Below are positions 16,523 to 25,563 of a stretch of 64,000 nucleotides of DNA, in pieces. The number at the start of each line of letters is the position of its first letter. The first letter of the stretch is position 1. The DNA is from Allobosea sp. (GTDB lineage: Bacteria > Pseudomonadota > Alphaproteobacteria > Rhizobiales > Beijerinckiaceae): positions 1-64,000 of the forward strand of contig NZ_JAFKFX010000034.1 of the NCBI RefSeq assembly GCF_017308075.1, read 5' to 3'. Position numbers and translations under genes: made by a program. The notes beneath the pieces were generated by a model, which had not been told where the DNA came from, did no database searches, and was given only the letters and a program-made list of their open reading frames with translations.

Positions 16523-17179
16523 ATGGGTTGCGGCATATTGGCGATCTGGCACGACATCGTGCCGGAGCATCAGACAGACGTGCTGTCCTGGTACGACAGG
16601 GAGCACCATTTCGAGCGGCTCGCCGTTCCCGGCTTTCGCAGCGTCCGCCGCTATCAGGCCGAGCCGGGAACCTCGCCCCAGCTCTTCATCCGCTATGAAA
16701 CGGAGAGTACCGCCACGCTCTCTGCGCCAGCCTATCTCGAGCGCCTGAACCAGCCGACCCCCTGGACCCTGCGCTGCCAGCCGCAGTTTCGCGGCAATTC
16801 CCGCACGGTCTGCGAGCGAATAGAGAGCCATGGCGGCGCCGAGGGCGGCTGCGCCGTTACGATCAGACTGGCCGGGCCGATGTCCGCCGAATTGCGGCAG
16901 GCCATCGGCCGCGCCTGCGAATTGCCGGGCGCACTCGGCTGGGAACGCTGGGCCGCAGACCTGCAGCGCTCGACCATCCCGACACGCGAAAAGCAATTGC
17001 GCGGAGGCGAGGACCGCTATGCCGCGACGATACTGGTCCTGCACACACGCGGTACCGAAGAAGCCGCGGCCTGCCTCGCGATCATGAGCCCGGCCCTGGC
17101 CATGGAGCCACAGGGCACCACCCTGACCGGCACCTATCGGCTGGCATTTTCGGCGAGCAATTTTGCTATTGTAAAATAG
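16523..17179 (+). CDS. Uncharacterised protein, possible ferredoxin-like (dimeric alpha-beta) fold
   Basis: A 218-aa protein I do not recognise with confidence. The N-terminal part (GILAIWHDIVPEHQTDVLSWYDREHHFERLAVPGF) reads like the dimeric alpha/beta-barrel proteins that include EthD and antibiotic monooxygenases, with conserved acidic and His residues in WYDREHHFERL. A second half with a similar beta-alpha rhythm suggests an internal duplication. There is no signal peptide or membrane helix. It is directly downstream of the strongest candidate operator and 42 bases before the Gfo/Idh/MocA gene, so it belongs to the island. Confidence 0.6.
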   Translation: MGCGILAIWHDIVPEHQTDVLSWYDREHHFERLAVPGFRSVRRYQAEPGTSPQLFIRYETESTATLSAPAYLERLNQPTPWTLRCQPQFRGNSRTVCERIESHGGAEGGCAVTIRLAGPMSAELRQAIGRACELPGALGWERWAADLQRSTIPTREKQLRGGEDRYAATILVLHTRGTEEAAACLAIMSPALAMEPQGTTLTGTYRLAFSASNFAIVK

Positions 17180-17181
17180 CA
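17164..17181. promoter_or_regulatory. Inverted repeat TGCTATT-GTAA-AATAGCA before the Gfo/Idh/MocA gene
   Basis: Seven-base perfect arms with a four-base centre overlap the end of the preceding gene. The surrounding 50 bases are AT-rich and could hold a promoter for the dehydrogenase gene at 17222. It does not match the IclR-type element, so another protein or an RNA hairpin may be involved. Confidence 0.35.
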
Positions 17182-17221
17182 TTTCATATAATAGAAAATC
17201 TGAGCACTGACGGAGACGACC

Positions 17222-18244
17222 ATGCGCGTCGCAGCCTTTGGCACGGGCTTTTTCAGCACCTATCATTACGACAGCTGGTCCCGGATTCCGGGGATCGAAC
17301 TGGCCGGCATCTGCGTGAATTCCAATGTCGCGCGCGGCGAGGAGTTCGCAGCGCGCTACGGCGCCAGCCGCGTCTACACCGATCCGGCGCGGATGCTGGA
17401 TGAGGCGAAGCCCGATCTCGTCGACGTCATCACCACGCCGGAAAGCCATTCCGACCTCGTCGGCCTCGCCGTGGCCCGCGGCATCCCGGTGATCTGCCAG
17501 AAGCCGCTGGCGCCCAGCTTCACCGAGGCGCAGGCCATCGCCGATCTCGGCACGCGCTCCGGCACGCTGATCGTCGCACATGAGAACTGGCGCTTCCGCC
17601 CGTGGAACCGCGAGATCGGACGCCTGCTGCGCGACGGGGCCATCGGCGAGCCCTACAACGTCACCTTCCGCATGCGGCCAGGCGACGGCCAGGGGCCGGG
17701 CGCCTATCTCGATCGCCAGCCCTATTTCCAGCAGATGCCGCGCTTCCTCATCCATGAGACCGGCATTCACACCATCGACGTGCTGCGCTTCCTGATGGGC
17801 CGGATCACCGGGGTGTTCGCCCATCTGCGCCGGATCAACCCGGTCATCGCCGGAGAGGATGCCGGATACGTCACCTTCGCCTTTGCATCCGGTGCCGCCG
17901 GCATCTACGACGGCAACCGCCTCGCAGATTTCCAGGCCGAGAACACCCGCCTGACCATGGGCGAACTCCTGGTGGAAGGCTCGGAAGGCGCGCTGCGCGT
18001 CGACGGCTATGGCCGAATCTGGCGCCGCGCCCGCGGAACCACGGAAGCCGAGCACGCCTATCACTGGGAAAAGCGGGGCTATGCCGGCGATTCCGTGCAC
18101 GCCCTGCAGAGCCATGTCGTCGACCATCTGCGCGATGGCATGCCGATCGAGAATACCGCCAGCGAGTATCTCGAGGCGCTGCGTGTCGAGGAGGCGATCT
18201 ACCGGTCGCATGAGACGCGGCGCTGGATCGACCTGAATCAATAA
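17222..18244 (+). CDS. Gfo/Idh/MocA-family NAD(P)-dependent oxidoreductase
   Basis: A 340-aa two-domain dehydrogenase. The N-terminal Rossmann fold has the glycine loop FGTGFFS at 6-12. The family EKP motif reads CQKPLA (Lys94), with Gln in place of the usual Glu. The C-terminal sheet domain carries HETGIHTIDVLRFLMG, the usual His-containing active-site helix. The family oxidises or reduces sugars, cyclitols and their glycosides at a ring hydroxyl. The second member in the island (26662) is frameshifted, so this may be the working copy. Followed by an epimerase 22 bases later. Confidence 0.86.
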   Translation: MRVAAFGTGFFSTYHYDSWSRIPGIELAGICVNSNVARGEEFAARYGASRVYTDPARMLDEAKPDLVDVITTPESHSDLVGLAVARGIPVICQKPLAPSFTEAQAIADLGTRSGTLIVAHENWRFRPWNREIGRLLRDGAIGEPYNVTFRMRPGDGQGPGAYLDRQPYFQQMPRFLIHETGIHTIDVLRFLMGRITGVFAHLRRINPVIAGEDAGYVTFAFASGAAGIYDGNRLADFQAENTRLTMGELLVEGSEGALRVDGYGRIWRRARGTTEAEHAYHWEKRGYAGDSVHALQSHVVDHLRDGMPIENTASEYLEALRVEEAIYRSHETRRWIDLNQ

Positions 18245-18266
18245 GAGATCGTCCGGGAGGAAAATA

Positions 18267-19121
18267 ATGGCTTACAACAAGATCGTGGTGACCGGTGGCG
18301 CCGGTCGCCTGGGACGGTTCGTGGTCGAGCGCCTGAAACAGCGTTACGACGTCTCCGTCATCGACATCCATCCGTCCGACGTGCCGGGCGTGCAGAGCGC
18401 GGATGTCGACGTCACCGATCTCGAAGCGCTGACCGCGGCCTTCAAGGGTGCCGACGCGGTCGTCCATCTGGCGGCAGTGCCCAATCCTCGCACCAGCTCG
18501 CCGGAGAAGTGCTTCCGCGTCAACACGCAGGGCACCTGGGTGGCGCTCCAGGCCGCAGAGGATGCCGGGGTGAAGCGCGTCATCGTCATTTCGAGCGATT
18601 CAGCCACCGGCCTGCACTACAATCCCAAGGACTGGGCGCCGCAATACCTGCCCGTCGACGAGAAGCACCCGATCCGGCCGAGCGAAGTCTATTCGCTCTC
18701 CAAGGAAGTCACCGAGTCGATCGCGCGCTGCTATTCGGTGCGCGGCAAGGTCGAGGTTCTCGTCATCCGCCCCGGCCACATCGTCTTCGCCCCGGAATAT
18801 CCGGAGCTCGGCACGCGTGGCTCCGACGTCAACAATTATCATCTCTGGGGCTATGTCGCCCCCCAGGACGTGGCGCAGGGCATCCAGCTCGCCCTCGAGC
18901 ACCCGGACGGTCGCTATGACTGCTTCTTCCTCGGTGCCGCCGACGGGCTCAATGAGCGTCCGACCCTCGAAATCATGAAGGAGCGTCTGGGCTACCTTCC
19001 GGAGGTCCGCGGCGATGTCTTCGAGAGCAACCCGAATGCCGGTGTCTTCGGCATCGGCCATGCGCGCGAGGTGCTGGGCTACGAGCCGCAATTCACCTGG
19101 CGCGATTTCGGCGCCCGCTGA
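18267..19121 (+). CDS. NAD-dependent epimerase/dehydratase (extended SDR), fourth paralogue
   Basis: A 284-aa extended SDR with VTGGAGRLGRFVVERL, VISSDSATG and YSLSK. It is close in layout to the gene at 14532, including an acidic GADAVVHLAAVPNP stretch, and both resemble uronate-dehydrogenase-like SDRs. A strong GGGAGGAAAATA leader precedes the ATG. It lies between a sugar-type dehydrogenase and a TIM-barrel isomerase, which suits oxidation or epimerisation of a sugar-derived intermediate. Confidence 0.84.
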   Translation: MAYNKIVVTGGAGRLGRFVVERLKQRYDVSVIDIHPSDVPGVQSADVDVTDLEALTAAFKGADAVVHLAAVPNPRTSSPEKCFRVNTQGTWVALQAAEDAGVKRVIVISSDSATGLHYNPKDWAPQYLPVDEKHPIRPSEVYSLSKEVTESIARCYSVRGKVEVLVIRPGHIVFAPEYPELGTRGSDVNNYHLWGYVAPQDVAQGIQLALEHPDGRYDCFFLGAADGLNERPTLEIMKERLGYLPEVRGDVFESNPNAGVFGIGHAREVLGYEPQFTWRDFGAR

Positions 19122-19154
19122 TCTTCCTCAAGCACATTTCAGGAACCCGGCTCG

Positions 19155-19982
19155 ATGACCGATCCCAAGAGCATTTTCGCCATCAATACCTATTCCTACA
19201 CCCTCGACTACAGCGCCGCCGAAACCATCCGCCATCTCGGCGGCCAGGGTTATCCCGGCTTCGAGCTGATGATGTATACCGGCCACTTCTGGCCGGGCGA
19301 GGTCGACGAAGCCGCGAAGCGCGATATCCGCAGCGCCGTTTCGAGCACCGGCACGCGGCTCGTTTCCTTCAACATGCCGAATATCGACCTCAACATCGCC
19401 GGCGCCTCGCCAGAGGTGCGCGCCTATTCGCTCGGCCTGCTCTCCAACTTCATCCGGCTCGCCGGTGAGCTCGAAGTGCCGGCGATCGTGATCGGCCCCG
19501 GCAAGGCCAATCCGCTGTTCTCGCCGGGGCACGCGCTGCTGCTCGGCCATTTCCACAAGGCGCTCGACACGCTCGCCCCGATCGCCAAGCAGGCCGGCGT
19601 GCGCCTGCTGGTCGAGAACATGCCCTTCGCCTTCCTGCCGGACGCGGACTCGCTGATGAAGGCGCTGGACGACTACGGCAATCCCGATGTCGGCATCATC
19701 TACGACGTCGCGAATGGCCATTTCATCGGCGAGGACCCGTGCGAGGGCCTGCGCAAGGTGTCGAAGCGCCTCGGCCTCGTCCATTTCTCCGATACCGGTC
19801 GCAAGGTCTACCGCCACGACACGATCGGCCTTGGCGACGTGCCCTTCGCCGCCTTCCCGCCGGTGCTGAAGGAAATCGGCTATGCCGAGCTGCCGGTGCT
19901 CGAAGTGATCTCGCGCAATGCCGATACCGACACGCTCGACAGCGCGACGCGTCTCGCCGCGGTCGGATACGGCCAGGCATGA
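19155..19982 (+). CDS. Sugar phosphate isomerase/epimerase-type TIM barrel (AP endonuclease 2 superfamily), paralogue 1
   Basis: A 275-aa xylose-isomerase-like TIM barrel. Metal-binding positions are visible as Glu in LVENMPF, Asp in IIYDVANGHF, the His in LVHFSDTG, and Glu in VLEVISR. The family includes inosose dehydratase, 3-dehydroshikimate dehydratase, tagatose epimerases and C-glycoside lyase subunits. The island has three related copies (19155, 22866, 25564) sharing the motifs NxPNxDLNI, IGPGK, YDVANG and HxSDTG. The stop overlaps the next start (ATGA). Which reaction applies is not decided by sequence. Confidence 0.82.
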   Translation: MTDPKSIFAINTYSYTLDYSAAETIRHLGGQGYPGFELMMYTGHFWPGEVDEAAKRDIRSAVSSTGTRLVSFNMPNIDLNIAGASPEVRAYSLGLLSNFIRLAGELEVPAIVIGPGKANPLFSPGHALLLGHFHKALDTLAPIAKQAGVRLLVENMPFAFLPDADSLMKALDDYGNPDVGIIYDVANGHFIGEDPCEGLRKVSKRLGLVHFSDTGRKVYRHDTIGLGDVPFAAFPPVLKEIGYAELPVLEVISRNADTDTLDSATRLAAVGYGQA

Positions 19983-21055
19983 GCAACGCGGTCCGCCGTG
20001 CTCTGGTCGTCGGCCCGACGGGCGCCATCGGCAAGGCGCTCGTCGCAGCGATGCGGCGGGCCGGCGGCTGGACCGTCTATGGCCTGTCCCGGGGGGCCCC
20101 GCCTTCCGGGACGCAGTTCGATCATCTCGCCGCGGATCTGATGGACCGCGACAGCGTCGCGGCGGCGCTCGCAGGCGCCGAACCGGTCACGCATCTCTTC
20201 TACGCCGCCCGCGCCGCCCATGGCGAGGGCGGCATCGAGGATGTGGCGAGCAATGTCGCGATGCTCGCCAATGTCGTCGAGGCGGCTGCGGCGCGCTCCT
20301 CGGAGCTGCGACATGTCCATCTCGTCGAAGGCACGAAATGGTATGGTGTCCATCTCGGCCCGCATCGCACGCCATCGAGCGAGGACGACCCGCGCCATCT
20401 GCCGCCGAATTTCTACTACGACCAGGAAGACGCGCTGATCGCGCTCGCCCGCGGCCAGCGCTGGAGCTGGTCGGCCTGCCGGCCTACCGTGGTCTGTGAA
20501 TTCGATCCCTCCCGCGCGCGCAATCTGACCGCCATTCTCGCCGCCTATGCTGCGATCTGCCGCGAATTCGGCGCGCCACTCGACTTTCCCGGCACCCGGG
20601 CCGGCTATGAAAGCCTGAACGAGGTGACCGATGCCGGCCATCTCGCCGACGCGATCCTCTGGCTTTCGACCCGCGAGAGCGGCACCAATCAGGCCTTCAA
20701 CATCACCAATGGCGATGCCTTTCGCTGGCGGCACATGTGGCCGCGCCTGGCGACGATGCTAGGTCTCGCCTGCGGCGAGCCGCGCGACATCCGGCTGGCC
20801 GACTGGATGAAGGACAAGGGCCCGGTCTGGGAGCGGATCGTCAGCCGCGAAGGGCTGGTGCCCCAGCCGCTCGAAGCCACCGCGCTCTGGGCCTTCGGCG
20901 ACTTCGTCTTCCGGCAGGACTGGGACGTGCTTTCCAACCTGACGCGGCTGCGCCGCACCGGCTTCGCCGGATCGATCGATTCCGCCGAGATGTTCGCGCG
21001 GCAATTCACCCAGTACCGAGCCGCACGGCTGATGCCGACGGCGCGAGACGCTTGA
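19979..21055 (+). CDS. PRISE-type SDR (progesterone 5-beta-reductase/iridoid synthase-like)
   Basis: A 358-aa atypical SDR. The N-terminus has LVVGPTGAIGKALVAAM. The catalytic region reads HVHLVEGTKWYGVHLG and later NFYYDQEDAL, matching the PRISE pattern in which a Lys (GTKWYG) and a Tyr (FYYDQED) replace the ordinary YxxxK. PRISE enzymes reduce enones or ketones, for example 1,4-reduction. Some bacteria carry them in catabolic loci. It is coupled to the TIM barrel (ATGA) and 14 bases before the ALDH. Together with the KstD-like enzyme it implies an unsaturated ketone intermediate in the pathway. Inference. Confidence 0.78.
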   Translation: MSNAVRRALVVGPTGAIGKALVAAMRRAGGWTVYGLSRGAPPSGTQFDHLAADLMDRDSVAAALAGAEPVTHLFYAARAAHGEGGIEDVASNVAMLANVVEAAAARSSELRHVHLVEGTKWYGVHLGPHRTPSSEDDPRHLPPNFYYDQEDALIALARGQRWSWSACRPTVVCEFDPSRARNLTAILAAYAAICREFGAPLDFPGTRAGYESLNEVTDAGHLADAILWLSTRESGTNQAFNITNGDAFRWRHMWPRLATMLGLACGEPRDIRLADWMKDKGPVWERIVSREGLVPQPLEATALWAFGDFVFRQDWDVLSNLTRLRRTGFAGSIDSAEMFARQFTQYRAARLMPTARDA

Positions 21056-21069
21056 AAGGGAACAGGCAG

Positions 21070-22506
21070 ATGGACAGCTCCAACCAGGCCATCAAGCGGA
21101 TTCCGATGCTGATCGGCGGCGAATGGCGCGAGGGCGCCACCATGGATCCCGTCAACGATCCCTATCGCAACGAGATCGTCTCCTATCAGCCGCGCTCGAC
21201 CCGGGCCGATCTCGACGCGGCGCTGAACGCTGCCGTCGCCGCCAAATCCGTGATCGCGGCGATGCCGGGCTTCGAGCGCGCCGCGCTGCTGCGCCGCGTC
21301 AGCGCGCTGCTTCTCGAGCGCGCCGACATGATCGCAGAGGTGATGTCACGCGAGACCGGCAAGGCGATCAAGGATGCACGCGGCGAGGTCGTCCGCTCGC
21401 AGGACACGATCAACCTCTCGGCCGAGGAGGCGATCCGCATCGAGGGCGAGCATATCCCGCTCGACGGCAGTGCGATGGGCGCCGGCAAGATCGCGCTCAT
21501 GCTGCGCTTCCCCGTCGGCGTCATCGCCGGAATCACGCCGTTCAACGCGCCCTTCAACCTCGCTGCCCACAAGGTCGCCCCGGCGATCGCCTCGGGCAAT
21601 GCGGTCATTCTCAAAGGGCCACCGCAGGCGCCGGGCGTCGTGCACGAGCTGACCAGGCTCTTCGTCGATGCCGGCACGCCGCCCGGCGTGCTCAACACGC
21701 TCTACGGCCCCGATGTCGGCCCGGAGCTGGTGCGCGACCCCAGGGTCGACTTCGTCACCTTCACCGGCTCGACCCGCGTCGGCGCCGAGATCAAGGCGGC
21801 GACCGGCCTGCGCCGCGTCGCGCTCGAACTCGGCGGCGCCGGCCAGACCATCGTCCATGACGACGCCGATATCGGCGAGGCGGCCACGACCTGCGCCCGC
21901 AATTCGATGCGGCTCGCCGGCCAGAGCTGCATCTCGGTACAGACCGTCTATGTCCACCGCGCGGTCTACGACGCCTTCGTCGAGAAGCTCGTCGCCGAAG
22001 TCCGCACGCTCAAGCTCGGCGACCCCGCCGATCCCCAGACCGATGTCGGCACGCTGATCGACGAGCGCACGGCACAGCGCATCGAAAGCTGGGTCCGGGA
22101 GGCGGAAGCCGGCGGCGCACGCATCCTGACGGGTGGCAAGCGCAAGGGTGCACAGCTCGAGCCGACCGTACTGGTCGACGTCACGCCCTCGATGAAGGTC
22201 GTCTGCGACGAGGTCTTCGGCCCGGTCGTCAGCGTGCTGCCCTATGATGATTTCGACGCGGCCTGCGCAACCGTCAGCGACAGCCGCTTCGGCCTGCAAT
22301 GCGGCGTCTTCACCAAATCGATCCATCTTGCGATCCAGGCGGTGCGCAGCATCCGCACCGGCGGCGTGATCATCAATGGCAGCTCGACCTGGCGCACCGA
22401 CCAGCTCGCCTATGGCGGCGTCAAGGATAGCGGCATCGGCCGCGAGGGCCCGCGCTACGCCATTCGCGACATGACCGAAGAGCGGCTCATGCTGCTCAAT
22501 CTGTGA
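21070..22506 (+). CDS. NAD(P)-dependent aldehyde dehydrogenase
   Basis: A 478-aa ALDH. It has the oxyanion Asn region TPFNAPFNLAAHKVAPA, the catalytic Glu in LELGGAGQ, the nucleophile Cys in AGQSCISVQ and the C-terminal EVFGPVVSV. The PFNAPFNL form is common in lactaldehyde/glycolaldehyde or phosphonoformate-type ALDHs rather than in betaine-aldehyde enzymes. It probably oxidises a small aldehyde released by a lyase or ThDP step of the island. Its stop overlaps the following small gene (GTGA). Confidence 0.9.
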   Translation: MDSSNQAIKRIPMLIGGEWREGATMDPVNDPYRNEIVSYQPRSTRADLDAALNAAVAAKSVIAAMPGFERAALLRRVSALLLERADMIAEVMSRETGKAIKDARGEVVRSQDTINLSAEEAIRIEGEHIPLDGSAMGAGKIALMLRFPVGVIAGITPFNAPFNLAAHKVAPAIASGNAVILKGPPQAPGVVHELTRLFVDAGTPPGVLNTLYGPDVGPELVRDPRVDFVTFTGSTRVGAEIKAATGLRRVALELGGAGQTIVHDDADIGEAATTCARNSMRLAGQSCISVQTVYVHRAVYDAFVEKLVAEVRTLKLGDPADPQTDVGTLIDERTAQRIESWVREAEAGGARILTGGKRKGAQLEPTVLVDVTPSMKVVCDEVFGPVVSVLPYDDFDAACATVSDSRFGLQCGVFTKSIHLAIQAVRSIRTGGVIINGSSTWRTDQLAYGGVKDSGIGREGPRYAIRDMTEERLMLLNL

Positions 22507-22814
22507 AGCCGGCGATGGCCCTGCTCCACACCGCCCATCTGCGAGTCCGGGAGGAGGCGATCGAGCCCTTCCGGGCCCGCCTGCTCCGGCATGCCGCCAC
22601 GAGCCTCGAGCGCGAGGAAGGCTGCCACCGCTTCGAAATCCGGCAGGAGCGCCGCGATCCGGCGCTGTTCCTGCTCATCGAGATCTATGAGGACGGCGAG
22701 GCTCTGCAGATCCACCGGGAGAGTGAGCATTATCTCGCCTTCCGCGCCGATGTGCAGGACTGGGTGGTCGATCGGCAGTGGTGGTTCTGGGAGGAGCCGG
22801 CGGAGGCTGGTTGA
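22503..22814 (+). CDS. Antibiotic biosynthesis monooxygenase (ABM)-domain protein
   Basis: A 103-aa protein with the ferredoxin-like ABM fold: HLRVREEAIEPFRARLLRHA, EEGCHRFEI, FLLIEIYEDGEAL and SEHYLAFR are the standard strands and helices. Members act as cofactor-free monooxygenases, isomerases or unknown accessory proteins. LsrG-like and RhaM-like relatives work on sugars. GTG at 22503 overlaps the ALDH stop; ATG at 22515 is an alternative start. Role in the island unknown. Confidence 0.8.
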   Translation: MKPAMALLHTAHLRVREEAIEPFRARLLRHAATSLEREEGCHRFEIRQERRDPALFLLIEIYEDGEALQIHRESEHYLAFRADVQDWVVDRQWWFWEEPAEAG

Positions 22815-22865
22815 GCCGGCCCGGCGCGTATCGCCCGCATTGCAATCACGACGAGGAGCGAAGAC

Positions 22866-23717
22866 ATGGCTGTCTGCGACTACGTCATCACGACCTACTC
22901 ACACAGCATCGACCATTCGGCGGAAGATGCCATGAGTCTGCTGGCCGAGCAGGGATTTCGCCTGTTCGAACTGCTGATGTATCCCGGCCATGCCTGGGCG
23001 GCGGAGATGGACGCCGGCGCCCGCGCCAGGTTCAAACGCTTCCTCAACGAGCGCTCGCTCGAGGTCCGCACGGTCAACCAGCCGAATCTCGACCTGAACA
23101 TCGCGGCCGCGACCAGCGAAATGCGCGAATACTCGCTCGCCTCGCTAACACGCACGATCGAGTTCGCCGGCGAGCTCGAGGCGCCTTTCGTGCTGATCGG
23201 GCCGGGCAAGCTCAATGGCCTCGTGCCAATGCCCAAAGAGCAGGCGACCAGCCATTTCCACCGCGCGCTCGACAGGCTCCTGCCCATAGCCAGCCGCGCC
23301 GGAACGCGGCTGGTCGTCGAGAACATGCCCTTCGGCCTGTTTTGCGATGCGAACGGCCTGTTGCAGGCGGTCGAGAGCCATGGCAGTCCCGATATCGGCA
23401 TCGTCTACGATGTCGCCAACGGCTTCTTCATCGGAGAGGAGCTCAAGGGCGCCCTGCTGCGCTGCGGCGAGCGGCTTGCTCTGGTGCATCTGTCCGACAC
23501 AGGCCGGCTCTCCTATCGCCATGCCCCTGTCGGCCTCGGCGAGATCGACTTCGCCGCGGTGCTGTCCGAGCTCGCCGCGATCGGCTGGAGTGATCCGCTC
23601 GTTCTGGAAATCGTCGGTTCGGGCGAAGGGCTCGCGGCCCGCTTCGCCGAGAGCGCCTGCCGGCTCGACGCCCTACGCCCCATCCGCACTGACATGAACG
23701 AACTGAGGCCATCATGA
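22866..23717 (+). CDS. Sugar phosphate isomerase/epimerase-type TIM barrel, paralogue 2
   Basis: A 283-aa TIM barrel clearly paralogous to the gene at 19155: it shares SIDHSAEDAM, NQPNLDLNIAA, LIGPGKLNG, LVVENMPFG, IVYDVANGFF and LVHLSDTGR. Metal ligands (Glu, Asp, His, Glu) are in place. It is followed by the HIBADH-like gene with a four-base overlap. Divergence between the copies in the first 60 residues suggests different substrates. A C-terminal tail (RPIRTDMNELRPS) is not seen in the other copies. Confidence 0.82.
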   Translation: MAVCDYVITTYSHSIDHSAEDAMSLLAEQGFRLFELLMYPGHAWAAEMDAGARARFKRFLNERSLEVRTVNQPNLDLNIAAATSEMREYSLASLTRTIEFAGELEAPFVLIGPGKLNGLVPMPKEQATSHFHRALDRLLPIASRAGTRLVVENMPFGLFCDANGLLQAVESHGSPDIGIVYDVANGFFIGEELKGALLRCGERLALVHLSDTGRLSYRHAPVGLGEIDFAAVLSELAAIGWSDPLVLEIVGSGEGLAARFAESACRLDALRPIRTDMNELRPS

Positions 23718-24583
23718 CACTTGCCTGTGGCTATATCGGTGCTGGACTGATGGGGGCACCGATGGTGCGCCGTCTCCTGGCGGCGGGAACGGATGTGCGG
23801 CTGTGGGCCCGCACACCCGAAAAGATCCGTGATCTCGTCGAGGCAGGTGCCAAACTGGCTGCCAGCCCGGCCGAACTGTGCCGACAGGCCGATGTCGTCA
23901 TCACCTGCGTTTCCGATACGCAGGCCATGCGCTCGGTCGTCTTCGATCGGGACGGCCTGGCCGAGGGCGCCGCTTCGCCGAAGATACTGGTCGACATGTC
24001 GACCATCTCGCCCCAGCGGACCATCGAGATGGCCAGCAGGCTCCATGCGGAGACCGGCATGATCTGGATCGACGCGCCAGTCTCCGGCGGCCAGGTCGGA
24101 GCCGTCAACGGGACCCTGGCGGTGATGGCAGGCGGTCCGGCCGAGGCGATCGACAAGGTCCGGCCGATGCTGGCGCACCTTGCGCGCGCGGTGACGCGGG
24201 TCGGAGACAGCGGAGCCGGTCAGTATGTGAAGATGCTCAATCAAACGCTGGTGTCGACCACCTATCTGATGGTCGCGGAAGTCCTGAATTTCGCCGAGCG
24301 CATGGGTGTCGATGCCGCCGCAGTTCCGGAAGCACTCCGCGGCGGCCATGGCGATTCCAACCTGCTCCAGCAGATCTGGCCGAAGATGCTGGCCCGCGAC
24401 TTCACCGTCACGGGAACGCTCGACACGCTGATGAAGGATCTCGGCATGGTCCGGGGGATCGCGCAGGAGCGGGCGGCACCGATGCCGCTCAACGCACTCG
24501 TCGCGGAGATGATCCGCAAACGCATTCAGGACGGCCATGGACAGGACGACGTTTCGAGCCTGTTCAAGCTCTACGCATCGTAG
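23714..24583 (+). CDS. 3-hydroxyisobutyrate/tartronate-semialdehyde-reductase-like beta-hydroxyacid dehydrogenase
   Basis: A 289-aa two-domain beta-hydroxyacid dehydrogenase. It shows the NAD motif GYIGAGLMGAPMVRRLL, the substrate loop DAPVSGGQVGAVNGTL and the catalytic Lys in GAGQYVKMLNQ. The family interconverts beta-hydroxyacids and semialdehydes. Paired with a ThDP carboligase at the head of the island, a glycerate-type route (carboligation to tartronate semialdehyde, then reduction) is possible but unproven. Four-base overlap with the TIM barrel upstream. Confidence 0.87.
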   Translation: MTLACGYIGAGLMGAPMVRRLLAAGTDVRLWARTPEKIRDLVEAGAKLAASPAELCRQADVVITCVSDTQAMRSVVFDRDGLAEGAASPKILVDMSTISPQRTIEMASRLHAETGMIWIDAPVSGGQVGAVNGTLAVMAGGPAEAIDKVRPMLAHLARAVTRVGDSGAGQYVKMLNQTLVSTTYLMVAEVLNFAERMGVDAAAVPEALRGGHGDSNLLQQIWPKMLARDFTVTGTLDTLMKDLGMVRGIAQERAAPMPLNALVAEMIRKRIQDGHGQDDVSSLFKLYAS

Positions 24584-24658
24584 TGCCGCTCCTAAGCAGC
24601 TTTCTATCCAGAACATCCCGCATCCGCGGGGAATAGCCGATTGGCGCGGGAGGCCCGA

Positions 24659-25450
24659 ATGGCAGATCAAATCCTTCCCATGGACCTCAGCGGCTATCGG
24701 GTCCTGATCACGGCGGCCGGCAGTGGAATCGGCAAGGTTTCCGCCGAGGCTTTTCTCGCCTGCGGTGCCCGCGTCTATGTCAGCGACATCCAGCCCGAGC
24801 CATTGCTGTCGACCATCGCCAGCACCGCGGGCCTCGACGGCAGCGTCGCCGACGTAGCCGAGCCCGAGCCGGTGCGCCGGATGTTCGCAGAAGCGCTCGA
24901 CAGGCTCGGCGGACTAGACGTCCTCATCAACAATGCCGGCGTCGGCGGCCCGACATCGGGCATCGAACAGATCACGCCCGAGCAGGTCGAGCAGACGCTC
25001 GCCGTCAACGTCAAGTCGCAGTTCCATTGCAGCGCCGAGGCCGTCAAGGCGATGCGCGCCAATGGCGGCGGCGCGATCATCAATATGAGTTCTGTCGCCG
25101 GCCGCCTCGCCTTCCCCAACCGCACGCCCTATGCCGCGGCCAAATGGGGCGTGATCGGCTTCACCAAGAGCCTCGCCATGGAGGTAGGACGCGACAATAT
25201 CCGCGTCAACGCCGTACTTCCGGGCCATGTCGAGGGCGACCGCTTCCGCAACATCTGGACCCAGCGCGCGCGGGAGGCCGGGCTCGAACCCGAAGTGGTG
25301 TTCAAGGAACTGTTCGACCGGACCGCACTGGGTCGAACGGTCAGTGCCGAGGACATCGCCAATACGCAGATCTTCCTGGCCTCGCCCTATGCCGCCTCGA
25401 TCACCGGTCAGGCGATCAGCGTCTGCGGCGGCGTCGAAATGATGCGCTGA
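24659..25450 (+). CDS. Short-chain dehydrogenase/reductase (classical SDR)
   Basis: A 263-aa classical SDR with the cofactor segment ITAAGSGIGK, NNAGVGG, catalytic Ser in MSSVAG and YAAAKWG for the Tyr-Lys pair. The C-terminal part (HVEGDRF and ITGQAISVCGG) resembles sugar or polyol SDRs. Start: ATG 24659 has GGGAGG five bases upstream; a TTG at 24641 would precede that site. It is 75 bases after the HIBADH-like gene on the same strand. Confidence 0.87.
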   Translation: MADQILPMDLSGYRVLITAAGSGIGKVSAEAFLACGARVYVSDIQPEPLLSTIASTAGLDGSVADVAEPEPVRRMFAEALDRLGGLDVLINNAGVGGPTSGIEQITPEQVEQTLAVNVKSQFHCSAEAVKAMRANGGGAIINMSSVAGRLAFPNRTPYAAAKWGVIGFTKSLAMEVGRDNIRVNAVLPGHVEGDRFRNIWTQRAREAGLEPEVVFKELFDRTALGRTVSAEDIANTQIFLASPYAASITGQAISVCGGVEMMR

Positions 25451-25563
25451 AGCAGCTTTCTGGCAGCACCGGACGACATGGCTGGGACGGTGCGAAGCCA
25501 GCATCCAGAGACGCCCGCGCTGCGCGAGGGCGCGGGAAAGCTCGAGAGACGCCGGAGGACACG

